A DNA stretch of 41,493 bases from Thermoproteota archaeon (GCA_030130125.1 JARZZM010000011.1:1-41493); one strand, 5' to 3'. Numbered from the stretch's first letter, positions 30,243-37,865 are shown. Made by a program: numbers and translations. The notes: generated from the letters alone by a model not told the origin.

Positions 30243-31064
30243 CTATAGAAATCTCCCTATCAGCTCTCCTGGGATCGAACAGCACGCATGGACTATATCA
30301 AGCCCTAGGCTGGGATGGGGGTTTGCTATCCTATCCACCAGACCCTTCAAAGCACTGTCCAACCTCTTCTTCATCCAAGGGGGTCTCATGCACCCGAGGC
30401 TGACCTTCGAGGATCTGCTGAGCACACGAGTTACCCCGACCACCCTGTCCAGTGAGGGAGGATCGTGTCCCTCGAAGGGGGTGTCTGGGGTGGGTATGAA
30501 AACCAGTACAACTGATCTCCTTATTCCGAGTTCCCTGATTATGTTAGCTGCATCCTCGAACCATTTCTCTCGGGAGCCAGGCAGTCCCACGGTGATGTGG
30601 GGAACCACCTCTATAGACGATTCAACTAGAAGCTCCATGCCCCTCACGAAGTCTTCAGGTGTGAGTTTGAGCGACTTTGCCGTTCTTATGGCCTCTTCGT
30701 CCAAGATCAACTCGTAGTCGGCCAAGTCCACCCGAGCCGTGGAGAGCAGCTTGGCCTCCTCCTCACCAACCACTCCGGTGTGAACGCTGATGAAGAATCC
30801 CATCCCCTTAAGTTCTCGGATAGCCGATGCGAATGGTCTTAGCGGCAGTTTTCCGTCAGTCCCCAAACCACCGCTTATCAAGATACCCTCTATTCCCTTC
30901 TTTCTCAAGCTGCGACCCAGCCGGACTAATTCGACCGGGGAAGTAGCTGGCACCATCCCCCTGAGCCATTTTCCACGGCACATTGGGCAATTCAGGGGAC
31001 AATGGTGTCCAGTTATGCTCACCTCAGCGAACTTTCCCGTAGGAATGAACCCTAAGGTCTTCAA
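30243..31064 (-). CDS. Radical SAM protein, COG1856-like, probable half of archaeal lipoyl synthase
   Basis: A 273-residue biotin-synthase-like radical SAM protein. C22, C26 and C29 (HHCPLNCPMCRG) bind the SAM cluster. The block KWLRGMVPATSPVEL and the ISGGLGTDGKLPL stretch are typical of the archaeal family COG1856. Extra cysteines near the C-terminus (HACCS) could ligate an auxiliary cluster. In Thermococcus kodakarensis two radical SAM proteins, LipS1 and LipS2, together insert sulfur into octanoyl groups to form lipoyl; this gene and its overlapping partner resemble that pair, by memory and not by search. It overlaps the upstream gene by 41 nt, strong evidence for a shared function. Confidence 0.75.
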   Translation of the reverse strand: MKTLGFIPTGKFAEVSITGHHCPLNCPMCRGKWLRGMVPATSPVELVRLGRSLRKKGIEGILISGGLGTDGKLPLRPFASAIRELKGMGFFISVHTGVVGEEEAKLLSTARVDLADYELILDEEAIRTAKSLKLTPEDFVRGMELLVESSIEVVPHITVGLPGSREKWFEDAANIIRELGIRRSVVLVFIPTPDTPFEGHDPPSLDRVVGVTRVLSRSSKVSLGCMRPPWMKKRLDSALKGLVDRIANPHPSLGLDIVHACCSIPGELIGRFL

Positions 31065-31974
31065 CGGCAGTCATCACCTCTTCCCTAACCTTCTCCCAGT
31101 CCTCCTTCAGCAGGTCCATGCTGGGGAAGTTGTATATCGGGCCTTTAGGGCTCTCGTTGTAAAAGGGCCTGTTGCAGGAGGGACATCCGCTAGTCAGGAA
31201 AGCCTCCCTGTACTCGTCGGGATCGTAAGACTTGATCTCCTCGATGGGGATCCCCTCGCTCAGGAAGTGCCGTATAACTTGAAGCTGCCTGTAATACCTG
31301 ATATCTGGCTTAGGGTGGGATTCCATGGGTGTTCCGGGAACGGGGGTGAACGAGAAGAGAGCTACCTCAGCCCCCATCCCATATAGAGAGGACATGATAT
31401 GTATAGCCTCCTCGAGGGATTCCCCCATCCCGGCTATCAGGTGAACGTGTACCCTTCCCCTGCCGAATATATTGATGGCGTTCTCAATGAACTTGATGTA
31501 CGAGTTCCATGATCCGGGCTTATTCACTCTACGGAATACCATTGGGGACATGGCATCGAGCCCAATTCCTATCCTCTCAGCGTACCTCCTCAGGCGCTGC
31601 AGTACATCTCGATGCACGGGATTTATGGAGATGGAGACAGGACCCCTGAACAGCGATGCTAGGCTCTCTACTTCGGATGGAAATCCCCTTCTAAGAGTTG
31701 ATTGGATGCATATCCTCTCGAAGAGTCCTTGGCCCCTGACCACGCTATCCACGTCAACTAGCGGCCATCTCAGCCTAGCCAATCTGGCCTCCTCGATCCA
31801 TTGAGGGCAGAAGGCGCACTTGCCCAAACACCCGCCTGGGAGCAGTAGATAAGCCGTTTTAGGAGCTGCAGCCATCTTCATGTGAAGGAGCCCGAGTCTC
31901 ACTAGAGTCCCTACCGAAGCCCTTACAGTGCTGGAATCCCCCGCCAAACCTGTGTGGAGCCGCACGGGATTCAT
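31024..31974 (-). CDS. Radical SAM protein, COG2516-like, probable partner half of archaeal lipoyl synthase
   Basis: A radical SAM protein of about 316 residues. An N-terminal helix leads to the cluster motif PGGCLGKCAFCPQW (Cys about 49, 53 and 56), an unusually gentle Cx3CxxC followed by PQ, typical of the biotin-synthase-related COG2516. A C-terminal GCPSC pair (about 275) is suited to an auxiliary Fe-S cluster, as lipoyl synthases need a sacrificial cluster. It is the first gene of the two-gene operon. ATG 31980, ATG 31974 and GTG 31965 are possible starts; the TATA block at 31987-31997 puts transcription near 31966-31972, so the shorter forms are more likely. The lipoate assignment is inference from resemblance and pairing. 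Confidence 0.75.
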   Translation of the reverse strand: MNPVRLHTGLAGDSSTVRASVGTLVRLGLLHMKMAAAPKTAYLLLPGGCLGKCAFCPQWIEEARLARLRWPLVDVDSVVRGQGLFERICIQSTLRRGFPSEVESLASLFRGPVSISINPVHRDVLQRLRRYAERIGIGLDAMSPMVFRRVNKPGSWNSYIKFIENAINIFGRGRVHVHLIAGMGESLEEAIHIMSSLYGMGAEVALFSFTPVPGTPMESHPKPDIRYYRQLQVIRHFLSEGIPIEEIKSYDPDEYREAFLTSGCPSCNRPFYNESPKGPIYNFPSMDLLKEDWEKVREEVMTAVEDLRVHSYGKVR

Positions 31975-31986
31975 ATACATTAAAAC

Positions 31987-31997
31987 CTTTTAATTTT
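31987..31997. promoter_or_regulatory. Shared divergent TATA-like block, lipoyl-like and AOR genes
   Basis: CTTTTAATTTT (plus) and AAAATTAAAAG (minus) both read as TATA boxes. The plus-strand ATG 32024 is about 31 nt away, and the minus-strand starts at 31965-31974 are 18-27 nt away. Confidence 0.5.
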
Positions 31998-32023
31998 CAG
32001 CTGCTGTGAATCCCGGTGGTCGA

Positions 32024-33886
32024 ATGAAGGGTGGTTGGACTGGCAAGATACTCAGGGTGGACCTCACCCGGGGAAAGACTGTGGTACAGGATCTGGACCC
32101 TAAAGTTGCCGTAGATTTTCTCGGTGGAAGGGGCCTCGCCATAAAGACGCTCTGGGAGGAGCTTCCACCTGGCGTGGATCCCCTCTCCCCAGAAAACCTG
32201 CTCATATTTGCTACCGGGCCCCTCACTGGACTGACGCTCCCGAGCAGCGGGAAGATGGTCATAGCTGCCAAGTCCCCCCTAACAGGAGGCTACGGGGACG
32301 GTAATATAGGCACTAAGGCTTCAGTTCAGCTGAAAAAGGCAGGTTATGACGCAATTATCGTCTCGGGGAAGGCTGAGGAGCCGTCCATGATAGTAATTGA
32401 GGACGACAGGGTGGAGATAAAGTCGGCTAAGGACCTGTGGGGGCTGGACACCTACAAGGCTCAGGACGAGTTAGAGTCCCAGTATGGTAAGAATGCTGGG
32501 ATCCTAGTGATAGGGCCCGCCGGGGAGAACCTAGTAAAGATATCCGTGGTCACCTCGGAGAAAGGGAGGGCTGGCGGAAGGCCTGGAATGGGTGCGGTCA
32601 TGGGTTCAAAGAATCTGAAGGCCTTGGTAGTGAAGGGGAGCAGAGAGATACCCCTCGATAATCCGAAGGAGGTTCTCAGGCTGGGGGCTGAGGCCTACAA
32701 GGATGTGAAGTCCAAGGACAACTACGATTTCTGGGTGCGGCAGGGAACCATGTTCACCGTGGAATGGGCCAACGAGAACAGCGCGCTCCCCACCTACAAC
32801 TTCAGTGAGGGGGTATTCGATGGGTTTGACAAGATAGGAGGTAACGCCATGGAGAAAATATACAAAGTCGCCCAAAAGGGCTGCCCCAACTGTAACATGC
32901 CCTGCGGTAACATAACTGAGATAAAGGAAGGCCCGTATCAGGGAAGGAGGACTGAGGTTGACTACGAGAACATAGCAATGAACGGTTCTAACTTGGGAAT
33001 CGACAACATGAGCTGGGTAATGACTCTGAATCTCTTCTCTGATGAGACCGGTCTGGACGCCATAAGCATGGGCTCGGCCTTGGCGTTCGCGACCGAGGCG
33101 GTCCAGAGGGGTATACTGAGTAAAGAGGAGGTTGGCGTAGACCTAGAGTGGGGCAACGCCCCTGCCATGCTGGAACTGGCCAAGAAGATCGTGGATAAGG
33201 AGGGATTCGGTGCTGTGCTGGCTGAGGGGGTGGCTTACGCTGCCTCCAAGCTAGGAAACGGTGCTGAGAAGTTCGCGATGCACGTTAAGGGGCTGGAGAC
33301 TAGTGCATACGACTGCCACGCATACATAGGGATGGCCCTAGCCTATGGAACGAGCCCCATAGGAGCCCATCATAAAGACGCGTGGTTCATCTCGATAGAA
33401 GTCAGGGAGGGCAGAGGAGTAGCCAGCAGGGAGAGGGTGGAGAAGCTCGTCTGGATGCAGAACGTGAGGGGAGGATTCTTCGAGAGCGCTGTGGCCTGCA
33501 GATTGCCATGGATCGAGCTCGGCTTCGATCTTGAATGGTACACCAAGTTCCTGAAGGCCGCTACTGGACTGGAGTACACTTGGGACGACCTCTACAGGAT
33601 CTCCAACAGGATCTACTCGCTGATAAGGGCCTTCTGGATAAGGGAGAAGGGTGGTTGGAGCAGGACCATGGACTATCCACCAGCGAAGTGGTTCGAGGAG
33701 CCTCTGACCAAAGGACCGCTTGCAGGCACCAAGCTTGACAGGGACTCTTACGACAAGATGCTCTCATGGTACTACGAGCTCAGGGGATGGGACATCAACG
33801 GCGTCCCGAGAAAGGGCACGCTCAGGTCCTTAGGATTGGAGAGCGTCATACCTCAGCTGGAGAAAGTGGCGAGCCTCTCGGAGTAA
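32024..33886 (+). CDS. Aldehyde:ferredoxin oxidoreductase family tungstoenzyme
   Basis: A 620-residue member of the AOR family, which oxidise aldehydes to acids with ferredoxin using tungsto-bispterin and one 4Fe-4S cluster. The N-terminal domain has the usual GGWTGKILRVDL, LGGRGLAIK and GDGNIG segments. The three-Cys cluster motif reads CPNCNMPC (about 290), with the fourth Cys probably in VACRLPWIE near 490. Domains 2 and 3 contain NGSNLGIDN and the later GLDAIS. GTG 32006 is in frame, but ATG 32024 lies at TATA distance and matches the usual family start, so I use it. Which aldehyde (AOR, FOR, GAPOR or WOR type) cannot be told. The MoaD-like gene follows 11 nt later. Confidence 0.93.
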   Translation: MKGGWTGKILRVDLTRGKTVVQDLDPKVAVDFLGGRGLAIKTLWEELPPGVDPLSPENLLIFATGPLTGLTLPSSGKMVIAAKSPLTGGYGDGNIGTKASVQLKKAGYDAIIVSGKAEEPSMIVIEDDRVEIKSAKDLWGLDTYKAQDELESQYGKNAGILVIGPAGENLVKISVVTSEKGRAGGRPGMGAVMGSKNLKALVVKGSREIPLDNPKEVLRLGAEAYKDVKSKDNYDFWVRQGTMFTVEWANENSALPTYNFSEGVFDGFDKIGGNAMEKIYKVAQKGCPNCNMPCGNITEIKEGPYQGRRTEVDYENIAMNGSNLGIDNMSWVMTLNLFSDETGLDAISMGSALAFATEAVQRGILSKEEVGVDLEWGNAPAMLELAKKIVDKEGFGAVLAEGVAYAASKLGNGAEKFAMHVKGLETSAYDCHAYIGMALAYGTSPIGAHHKDAWFISIEVREGRGVASRERVEKLVWMQNVRGGFFESAVACRLPWIELGFDLEWYTKFLKAATGLEYTWDDLYRISNRIYSLIRAFWIREKGGWSRTMDYPPAKWFEEPLTKGPLAGTKLDRDSYDKMLSWYYELRGWDINGVPRKGTLRSLGLESVIPQLEKVASLSE

Positions 33887-33897
33887 GGAGGGCCCTC

Positions 33898-34149
33898 ATG
33901 AGACTCAAGCTGCTGGGAAAGCCGAGGGAGCTCATGGGCAAGGAGGTAGAGCTGAACCTAGGCAGGACCACGCTGAGGAAGGTGCTTGAAGCTCTTCCAG
34001 AGGAAGTAAGGGAGCTCGTGACTGATGGCGAGAGGTTCAAGATGATAGTCCTGATCAATGGGGTATCCGCGGAGTCAAAGGGCGGGCTGGATGCGAAGGT
34101 GGGGCCTGAGGACGAGATCACCATAATGCCCGAGGTGGGAGGGGGTTAA
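33898..34149 (+). CDS. moaD: MoaD/ThiS-like sulfur carrier protein
   Basis: An 83-residue beta-grasp protein ending in Gly-Gly-Gly. The first strand is MRLKLLGKPREL, the middle has the LRKVLEALP helix and VLINGVSAESKG turn, and the end is DEITIMPEVGGG, the diglycine tail that becomes the thiocarboxylate donating sulfur to precursor Z in molybdopterin synthesis. Here an extra Gly follows the usual GG. The frame is open far upstream, but ATG 33898 has GGAGG six nt before it. It is co-transcribed with the AOR gene, fitting pterin supply for that enzyme. Ubiquitin-like modification (SAMP-type) is an alternative role. Confidence 0.85.
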   Translation: MRLKLLGKPRELMGKEVELNLGRTTLRKVLEALPEEVRELVTDGERFKMIVLINGVSAESKGGLDAKVGPEDEITIMPEVGGG

Positions 34150-34791
34150 CTAGAACACCTTAGATACCTTGGCAATGGACGAGTATAGGGTCCCAAAGAT
34201 CATGGGAGGCCACCCGTTCCCCTCCACTTTTATCGGCTCTATTTTTCCTTCATCCAACCTGGAAACCAACGTCCTGACCTTTCCTATCTCTCTAGGCCAG
34301 TGGGCATCACTTCCCCCTATACCCGGTATGCCGTGCCGTTTAGCGAACTCCTCGGCCTTCCTGTTATTCCAAGAGGGAGTCCTTCCATTCATCACCTCTA
34401 TGTAGTCTATCTTTTCCAGGATATCCAAGACCGCATTTCCCAAGGCCCCCCTCATCTTCCTGTCAAAGGGGTGAGGCACCACCACCAGACCTCCCTGCTC
34501 TTTTATTCTATCCACGGTTTCCGAGGCGTCCATGCCTTTGGGTATTCTCTCGTTTATGAAGAGCCCTATGACATCGCCCTGTACCGTCTTCACCTCCTCC
34601 CCCGGGATGATAGTCAGATCCACACTCAGCCTCCTGACCTCTTCTAGCACCTCTTGGGCCCCTATCACCTCATTGTGATCGGTTATTGCTATGGCGCTCA
34701 GTCCCTTCCTCACAGCCAATTTCACCACATCCCTAGGAGAGGCCATCGAGTCCCGGGATCGCCTAGTGTGCACATGAAAGTCCACCCACAT
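34150..34791 (-). CDS. PHP-domain phosphoesterase
   Basis: A 213-residue single PHP-domain protein. All metal ligands of the PHP fold are visible: DFHVHTRRS (1-12 region), ITDHNE (about 37), the Glu of PGEEVK, PHPFD (about 110) and GGSDAH (about 163). PHP proteins hydrolyse phosphate esters, including histidinol phosphate, 3',5'-nucleotide phosphates and, in trpH/YciV types, RNA ends. The length suits a stand-alone phosphoesterase and not the PHP-PolX or histidinol-phosphatase forms with extra domains. ATG 34791 begins directly MWVDFHVH. The 9-nt gap from the SecB-like gene's stop suggests one minus-strand operon. Substrate not predictable. Confidence 0.88.
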   Translation of the reverse strand: MWVDFHVHTRRSRDSMASPRDVVKLAVRKGLSAIAITDHNEVIGAQEVLEEVRRLSVDLTIIPGEEVKTVQGDVIGLFINERIPKGMDASETVDRIKEQGGLVVVPHPFDRKMRGALGNAVLDILEKIDYIEVMNGRTPSWNNRKAEEFAKRHGIPGIGGSDAHWPREIGKVRTLVSRLDEGKIEPIKVEGNGWPPMIFGTLYSSIAKVSKVF

Positions 34792-34800
34792 AGGGATCCC

Positions 34801-35226
34801 TCACAGTGAGTATTCCATTCCCTCTGCCTTACCTTTGACCTCGGGCTGCGGCTGGGGTAGCGGCGGCAAGGGTGGAGGCACACCCACCGATCTACACAGC
34901 ATAACCGCCTCCGCGAAGCCCGCCGCGTATACAGCTTGGACCACAGGCTGAGGCATCTTACCGTTCCCTATATCCCTCAGCATCCTCTCTATCTCGTCTT
35001 TCTTGCCGGTTATGATGACCCTGCCCTCCACAGTTATTCTGGCCACGGAGGGTTGGTAGCTCACATCTATGAGGAACCTACCTTTGGCCCTCTCCTTGGA
35101 TCCCTCCATCTTCCCTAGGTTCATGTTAACGGAGATCTGTAGGTTAGGCGGCAGCGGATCCTCTGGCTCCACGTATCTCTCGGCCTGAACCCTCATTACC
35201 CTCACGGCTATGTTCATGGTGATCAT
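34801..35226 (-). CDS. SecB-like fold candidate, archaeal
   Basis: A 141-residue protein. The first 95 residues look like four beta strands (IAVRVMRVQAERY, ISVNMNLGKM, GRFLIDVSYQPSV, ARITVEGRVIITG), then a short linker and a helix QAVYAAGFAEAVMLCRSVG, ending in PPPLPPLP. Strands plus a helix with a terminal Pro-rich LPP segment is the SecB/DUF fold pattern (beta sheet, long helix, then P-L-P-P), and I recall archaeal SecB-like proteins with the same ending. This is pattern resemblance only. The frame opens to 35382, but that upstream part would run into the divergent gene region. ATG 35226 is at TATA distance from 35246-35254 (ATG 35217 also possible). Confidence 0.6.
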   Translation of the reverse strand: MITMNIAVRVMRVQAERYVEPEDPLPPNLQISVNMNLGKMEGSKERAKGRFLIDVSYQPSVARITVEGRVIITGKKDEIERMLRDIGNGKMPQPVVQAVYAAGFAEAVMLCRSVGVPPPLPPLPQPQPEVKGKAEGMEYSL

Positions 35227-35245
35227 CTCGGCCTTCCCGCACCCC

Positions 35246-35254
35246 CTTTTAACC
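35246..35254 (-). promoter_or_regulatory. TATA-like box of the SecB-like/PHP operon
   Basis: GGTTAAAAG on the minus strand is 24-33 nt from the ATGs at 35226 and 35217, suggesting a leaderless transcript. Confidence 0.45.
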
Positions 35255-35312
35255 GTACCCCTAGGGAGTGAAAGTTTTTCGTATTCAGGTCGCCAGCTCC
35301 CCAGGTGATGAC

Positions 35313-35573
35313 ATGAAGGTGAGGAAGAGAAGCACCGGGACCGAGGAGGAGTTCCTTCCCGTAAAGATAGTTGCGGCCGCAATTAAGGCCGGAGCTTCCG
35401 TTAAGTTGGCTGATGAGGTTGCCAAGGCGGTGCAGGAGAAATTCAAGGGTAAAGAGGTAGTGGATAGCTCAGAGATCAGGGAATTCGTGCTTAACTACCT
35501 CAAGGAGAGAGAGCCCTCCGCCTACGAGAACTGGCTCAGGTTTGACAGTCGGGTGAAGGGCATCTCCTCCTAA
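35313..35573 (+). CDS. Stand-alone ATP-cone domain protein
   Basis: An 86-residue protein consisting only of an ATP-cone: MKVRKRSTGTEEEF, FLPVKIVAAAIKAGA, the middle EVAKAVQEKF and the end EIREFVLNYLKEREPSAYENW. The ATP-cone senses ATP/dATP and usually sits at the N-terminus of class I/III ribonucleotide reductases or in NrdR. There is no NrdR zinc ribbon here, so it might regulate a reductase or another enzyme in trans. The frame opens at 35268, but ATG 35313 has AGGTGAT eight nt upstream. The T5 run at 35578-35582 directly after its stop could end the transcript before the phosphatase gene. Confidence 0.8.
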   Translation: MKVRKRSTGTEEEFLPVKIVAAAIKAGASVKLADEVAKAVQEKFKGKEVVDSSEIREFVLNYLKEREPSAYENWLRFDSRVKGISS

Positions 35574-35577
35574 CACC

Positions 35578-35582
35578 TTTTT
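35578..35582 (+). terminator. Short poly-T after the ATP-cone gene
   Basis: Five T follow the stop by 5 nt. If it works, the following phosphatase needs its own promoter, yet none is visible; readthrough is therefore likely. Confidence 0.25.
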
Positions 35583-35596
35583 CGGGGGGTTCGGGG

Positions 35597-36361
35597 ATAG
35601 ACCTGAGGGAGCTAGTTGACCTCACCCTGAAAATAAAGGAGAGGGCTCTTCCCTTCATAGGAGCTGACAGGGAATATTCCTACGTTAGCGCTGGAGGGGA
35701 CACCGCTAGAGCAGTGGACGAGGCCGCGCAGGAGGCTCTCTCTGCATGGTTAGAGGAGAGGGAAAGATATCCGAGCATACTCAGCGAGGAGAGCGGACTT
35801 ATCGAGGGACAAGAGAGGGGAATCGTCCTCATCGATCCCGTGGACGGTAGTTCCAATGCAGACAGGGGAATTCCTTTCGCCTGCGTCTCCGTGGCCTATT
35901 CCTCCTCCTACTCTCTGAAGGATCTCGAGATGGCGGTTATACTAGACCTGTTCAGGGGAGACCTCTATCACGCCATCAAGGGAGGAGGTGCCTTCAAGAA
36001 CGGGAACAGGGTGAGAGTGAGAGACTTCAGGGGTACACCAGTTATCTACTCACCTTGTCAAAGGAACAACTCGGTAACCAAGGAGAGGCTGGGATTCAAG
36101 CATATAGCGAGGAGGGATTTGGGATCTGTGGCCTTGGGCTTAGCTCTGGTGGCAGAGGGTAGGATAGACGCACTCATCGATCTCAGAGGGGACTTGAGAA
36201 TAGTGGATCTGGCCGCTGGCCTTCTGATGGTTAGGGAGGCAGGAGGAACCGTTTTGGTGAACAAACACCGAATAGAGGGTCTGAGTAGGGAGTACTCCAT
36301 CGTAGCCGGGATCCGTGAGGTCGTCAGGAGAGTAGAGATAGAGGGCATGATAGAGCTGTGA
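35597..36361 (+). CDS. Inositol monophosphatase/fructose-1,6-bisphosphatase family, non-standard start
   Basis: A 254-residue archaeal-type IMPase/FBPase, which removes phosphate from inositol 1-phosphate or fructose 1,6-bisphosphate. Metal-site motifs are LSEES (about 62-66), IDPVDGSS (about 79-86) and IVDLAAG (about 201). The first usual start codon in frame is GTG 35714, which would delete 39 conserved residues including helix 1 and the AGGDTARAVDEAAQ segment. The frame is open back to 35546 with no ATG, GTG or TTG. GGGGGG (35584-35589) sits seven nt before ATA 35597, and CTG 35603 is next. I place the start at ATA. Full length then equals the family's usual 250-255 residues. A sequencing error is the alternative. 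Confidence 0.85.
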   Translation: MDLRELVDLTLKIKERALPFIGADREYSYVSAGGDTARAVDEAAQEALSAWLEERERYPSILSEESGLIEGQERGIVLIDPVDGSSNADRGIPFACVSVAYSSSYSLKDLEMAVILDLFRGDLYHAIKGGGAFKNGNRVRVRDFRGTPVIYSPCQRNNSVTKERLGFKHIARRDLGSVALGLALVAEGRIDALIDLRGDLRIVDLAAGLLMVREAGGTVLVNKHRIEGLSREYSIVAGIREVVRRVEIEGMIEL

Positions 36362-36437
36362 TGGAGCCCCGGGGGGGTCTCGAACCCCCGACCTGCCGCT
36401 TACAAGGCGGCCGCTCTGCCAACTGAGCTACCGGGGC
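36362..36437 (-). tRNA. tRNA-Thr (anticodon TGT), with encoded CCA
   Basis: The minus strand gives a complete 76-nt cloverleaf. The acceptor stem is GCCCCGG paired to CCGGGGC, the D arm is GCTC/GAGC, and the anticodon stem GCCGC/GCGGC closes loop CTTGTAA with anticodon TGT. The T arm is GGGGG TTCGAGA CCCCC, and discriminator U is followed by a genomically encoded CCA. TGT reads ACA (Thr), and U73 agrees with archaeal tRNA-Thr. No intron is present. The CCA ends one base from the convergent phosphatase stop. Confidence 0.95.
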
Positions 36438-36459
36438 CAAACATGAGAGATGGCTCACC

Positions 36460-36468
36460 TTATATAAG
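36460..36468 (-). promoter_or_regulatory. TATA box of tRNA-Thr
   Basis: CTTATATAA on the minus strand is centred 27 nt upstream of the tRNA 5' end, inside the 45-nt gap after aspartokinase. It is a textbook archaeal tRNA promoter. Confidence 0.75.
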
Positions 36469-36482
36469 TTTTAGAGGGAGGC

Positions 36483-37865
36483 TCAGAGGTCCTCTCCTTC
36501 CTTCCCCAGCTCGAATTCGTCATGCAATGCCCTCACAGCCTCTTCTCCATCGGTTTCATCGACCACGAACGATATATTGACCTCGGAGGATCCCTGAGCT
36601 ATCATCTTCACGTTTATGCCCCTCGCGGAGACTGCTCCGAAGACACGGGAGGCAACACCGGGGGTGCCCCTCATCCCGGATCCTATGGCAGCCACTACGG
36701 AGCACCCCCTATCCAAGAGGACCTCTTTGAATATGGGCCCCAAGAGCCTAGCCTCCATTATACCCCTCGCCCTCTCAGCCTCTTCTGCCTCCAAGACTAT
36801 CGAGATGTCCGACTCTGAGATGCTCTGGGAGATCATGAGCACATTGATCCCATTATCCCCCAAGAGTGAGAACAGCCGACCGGCCGTTCCGGGACGCCCG
36901 ATCATCCCGACGCCCCTGACCGTTATTATGGATACTCCTCTCCTCAGACCCACGGCCTTAACCACTTCCCTGCTCCTCACCTCCCTGCTGGAAATGAGGG
37001 TGCCTGGGGACTTCATGTTACGGAAGTTCCTTATCCTCACAGGGGTGGAGGTCGCCATAGCTGGCTCCAAGAACCTAGGGTGCATCCTCTTAGCACCGAA
37101 GTACGCTAGCTCTATGGCCTCTCTGTAGGAGACCTGCTTGATCAGGCGGGCGTCCTCAACTATCCTCGGGTCGGCGGTAAGCAGACCGTCCACATTAGTC
37201 CATAGCCAAACCTCCCTAGACCCTAAAGAGGATCCGAGGAGGACCGCAGTCAGATCACTCCCTCCTCGCCCTAACGTCGTGACTCTACCCTCTTGGGAGA
37301 GACCAGAGAAGCCAGCCACAACGGGCAGTGTGTCTTCGAGAAGTGGGAGGAGCCTGCTCCTCACGTAAACGCGAGTGGCTTTGAGGAGCGGATTAGCCTC
37401 GCCATGAGAGTCATCCGTGACTATGCCAGCCTCTCCTCCCGTTAGGAACCTAGATTTAACGCCCTCCTTCTGGAGCAGCTCGGACAGAATGCTTCCAGAC
37501 AGGTTCTCTCCCATAGAAGCTATTAGATCTTTCAGTCTGGGTGTGATCTCCCCAATATAAGTTATCCCGATCACTATCTTCTCAAGCCTCTCCAACTCCT
37601 TCCTGACAGCTTGACAAGTCAGTCCTAAGTCTCCACATATACTCAGGTGCTTCTCACTCAAGGATTGTAGCTCTTTCGTGACCGCAAGCTCGTCTCCTAA
37701 CGCAGCTAGCTCACCTATCTTGAGTAGATGGTCAGTGACCCCCTTAATGGCGGAGATTACAGCTACTACCCTCTCCTCCTCCAGCGAACCCTTCAGATAA
37801 TCCGCTATGGATCGGAGATCCCCAGCCCCCTCAAGTATGGACCCTCCGAACTTCATTATGAGCAA
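36483..37865 (-). CDS. lysC: Aspartokinase with two ACT domains
   Basis: A 460-residue aspartate kinase, first step of the aspartate pathway to Thr, Met, Ile and Lys. The amino-acid kinase domain begins MKFGGSIL and contains FSGLSQEG, TLGRGGSDLTA and TNVDGLLTADPR. Two C-terminal ACT domains start at ITVRGVGMIGRPG and VAAIGSGMRGTPG, the usual allosteric site for Thr or Lys. TTG 37865 has GGAGGTG exactly seven nt upstream; ATG 37856 overlaps the homoserine dehydrogenase stop as TAATG but is 16 nt from that site, so I prefer TTG. It lies downstream of and overlaps homoserine dehydrogenase, so feedback control is likely shared. Confidence 0.95.
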   Translation of the reverse strand: MLIMKFGGSILEGAGDLRSIADYLKGSLEEERVVAVISAIKGVTDHLLKIGELAALGDELAVTKELQSLSEKHLSICGDLGLTCQAVRKELERLEKIVIGITYIGEITPRLKDLIASMGENLSGSILSELLQKEGVKSRFLTGGEAGIVTDDSHGEANPLLKATRVYVRSRLLPLLEDTLPVVAGFSGLSQEGRVTTLGRGGSDLTAVLLGSSLGSREVWLWTNVDGLLTADPRIVEDARLIKQVSYREAIELAYFGAKRMHPRFLEPAMATSTPVRIRNFRNMKSPGTLISSREVRSREVVKAVGLRRGVSIITVRGVGMIGRPGTAGRLFSLLGDNGINVLMISQSISESDISIVLEAEEAERARGIMEARLLGPIFKEVLLDRGCSVVAAIGSGMRGTPGVASRVFGAVSARGINVKMIAQGSSEVNISFVVDETDGEEAVRALHDEFELGKEGEDL

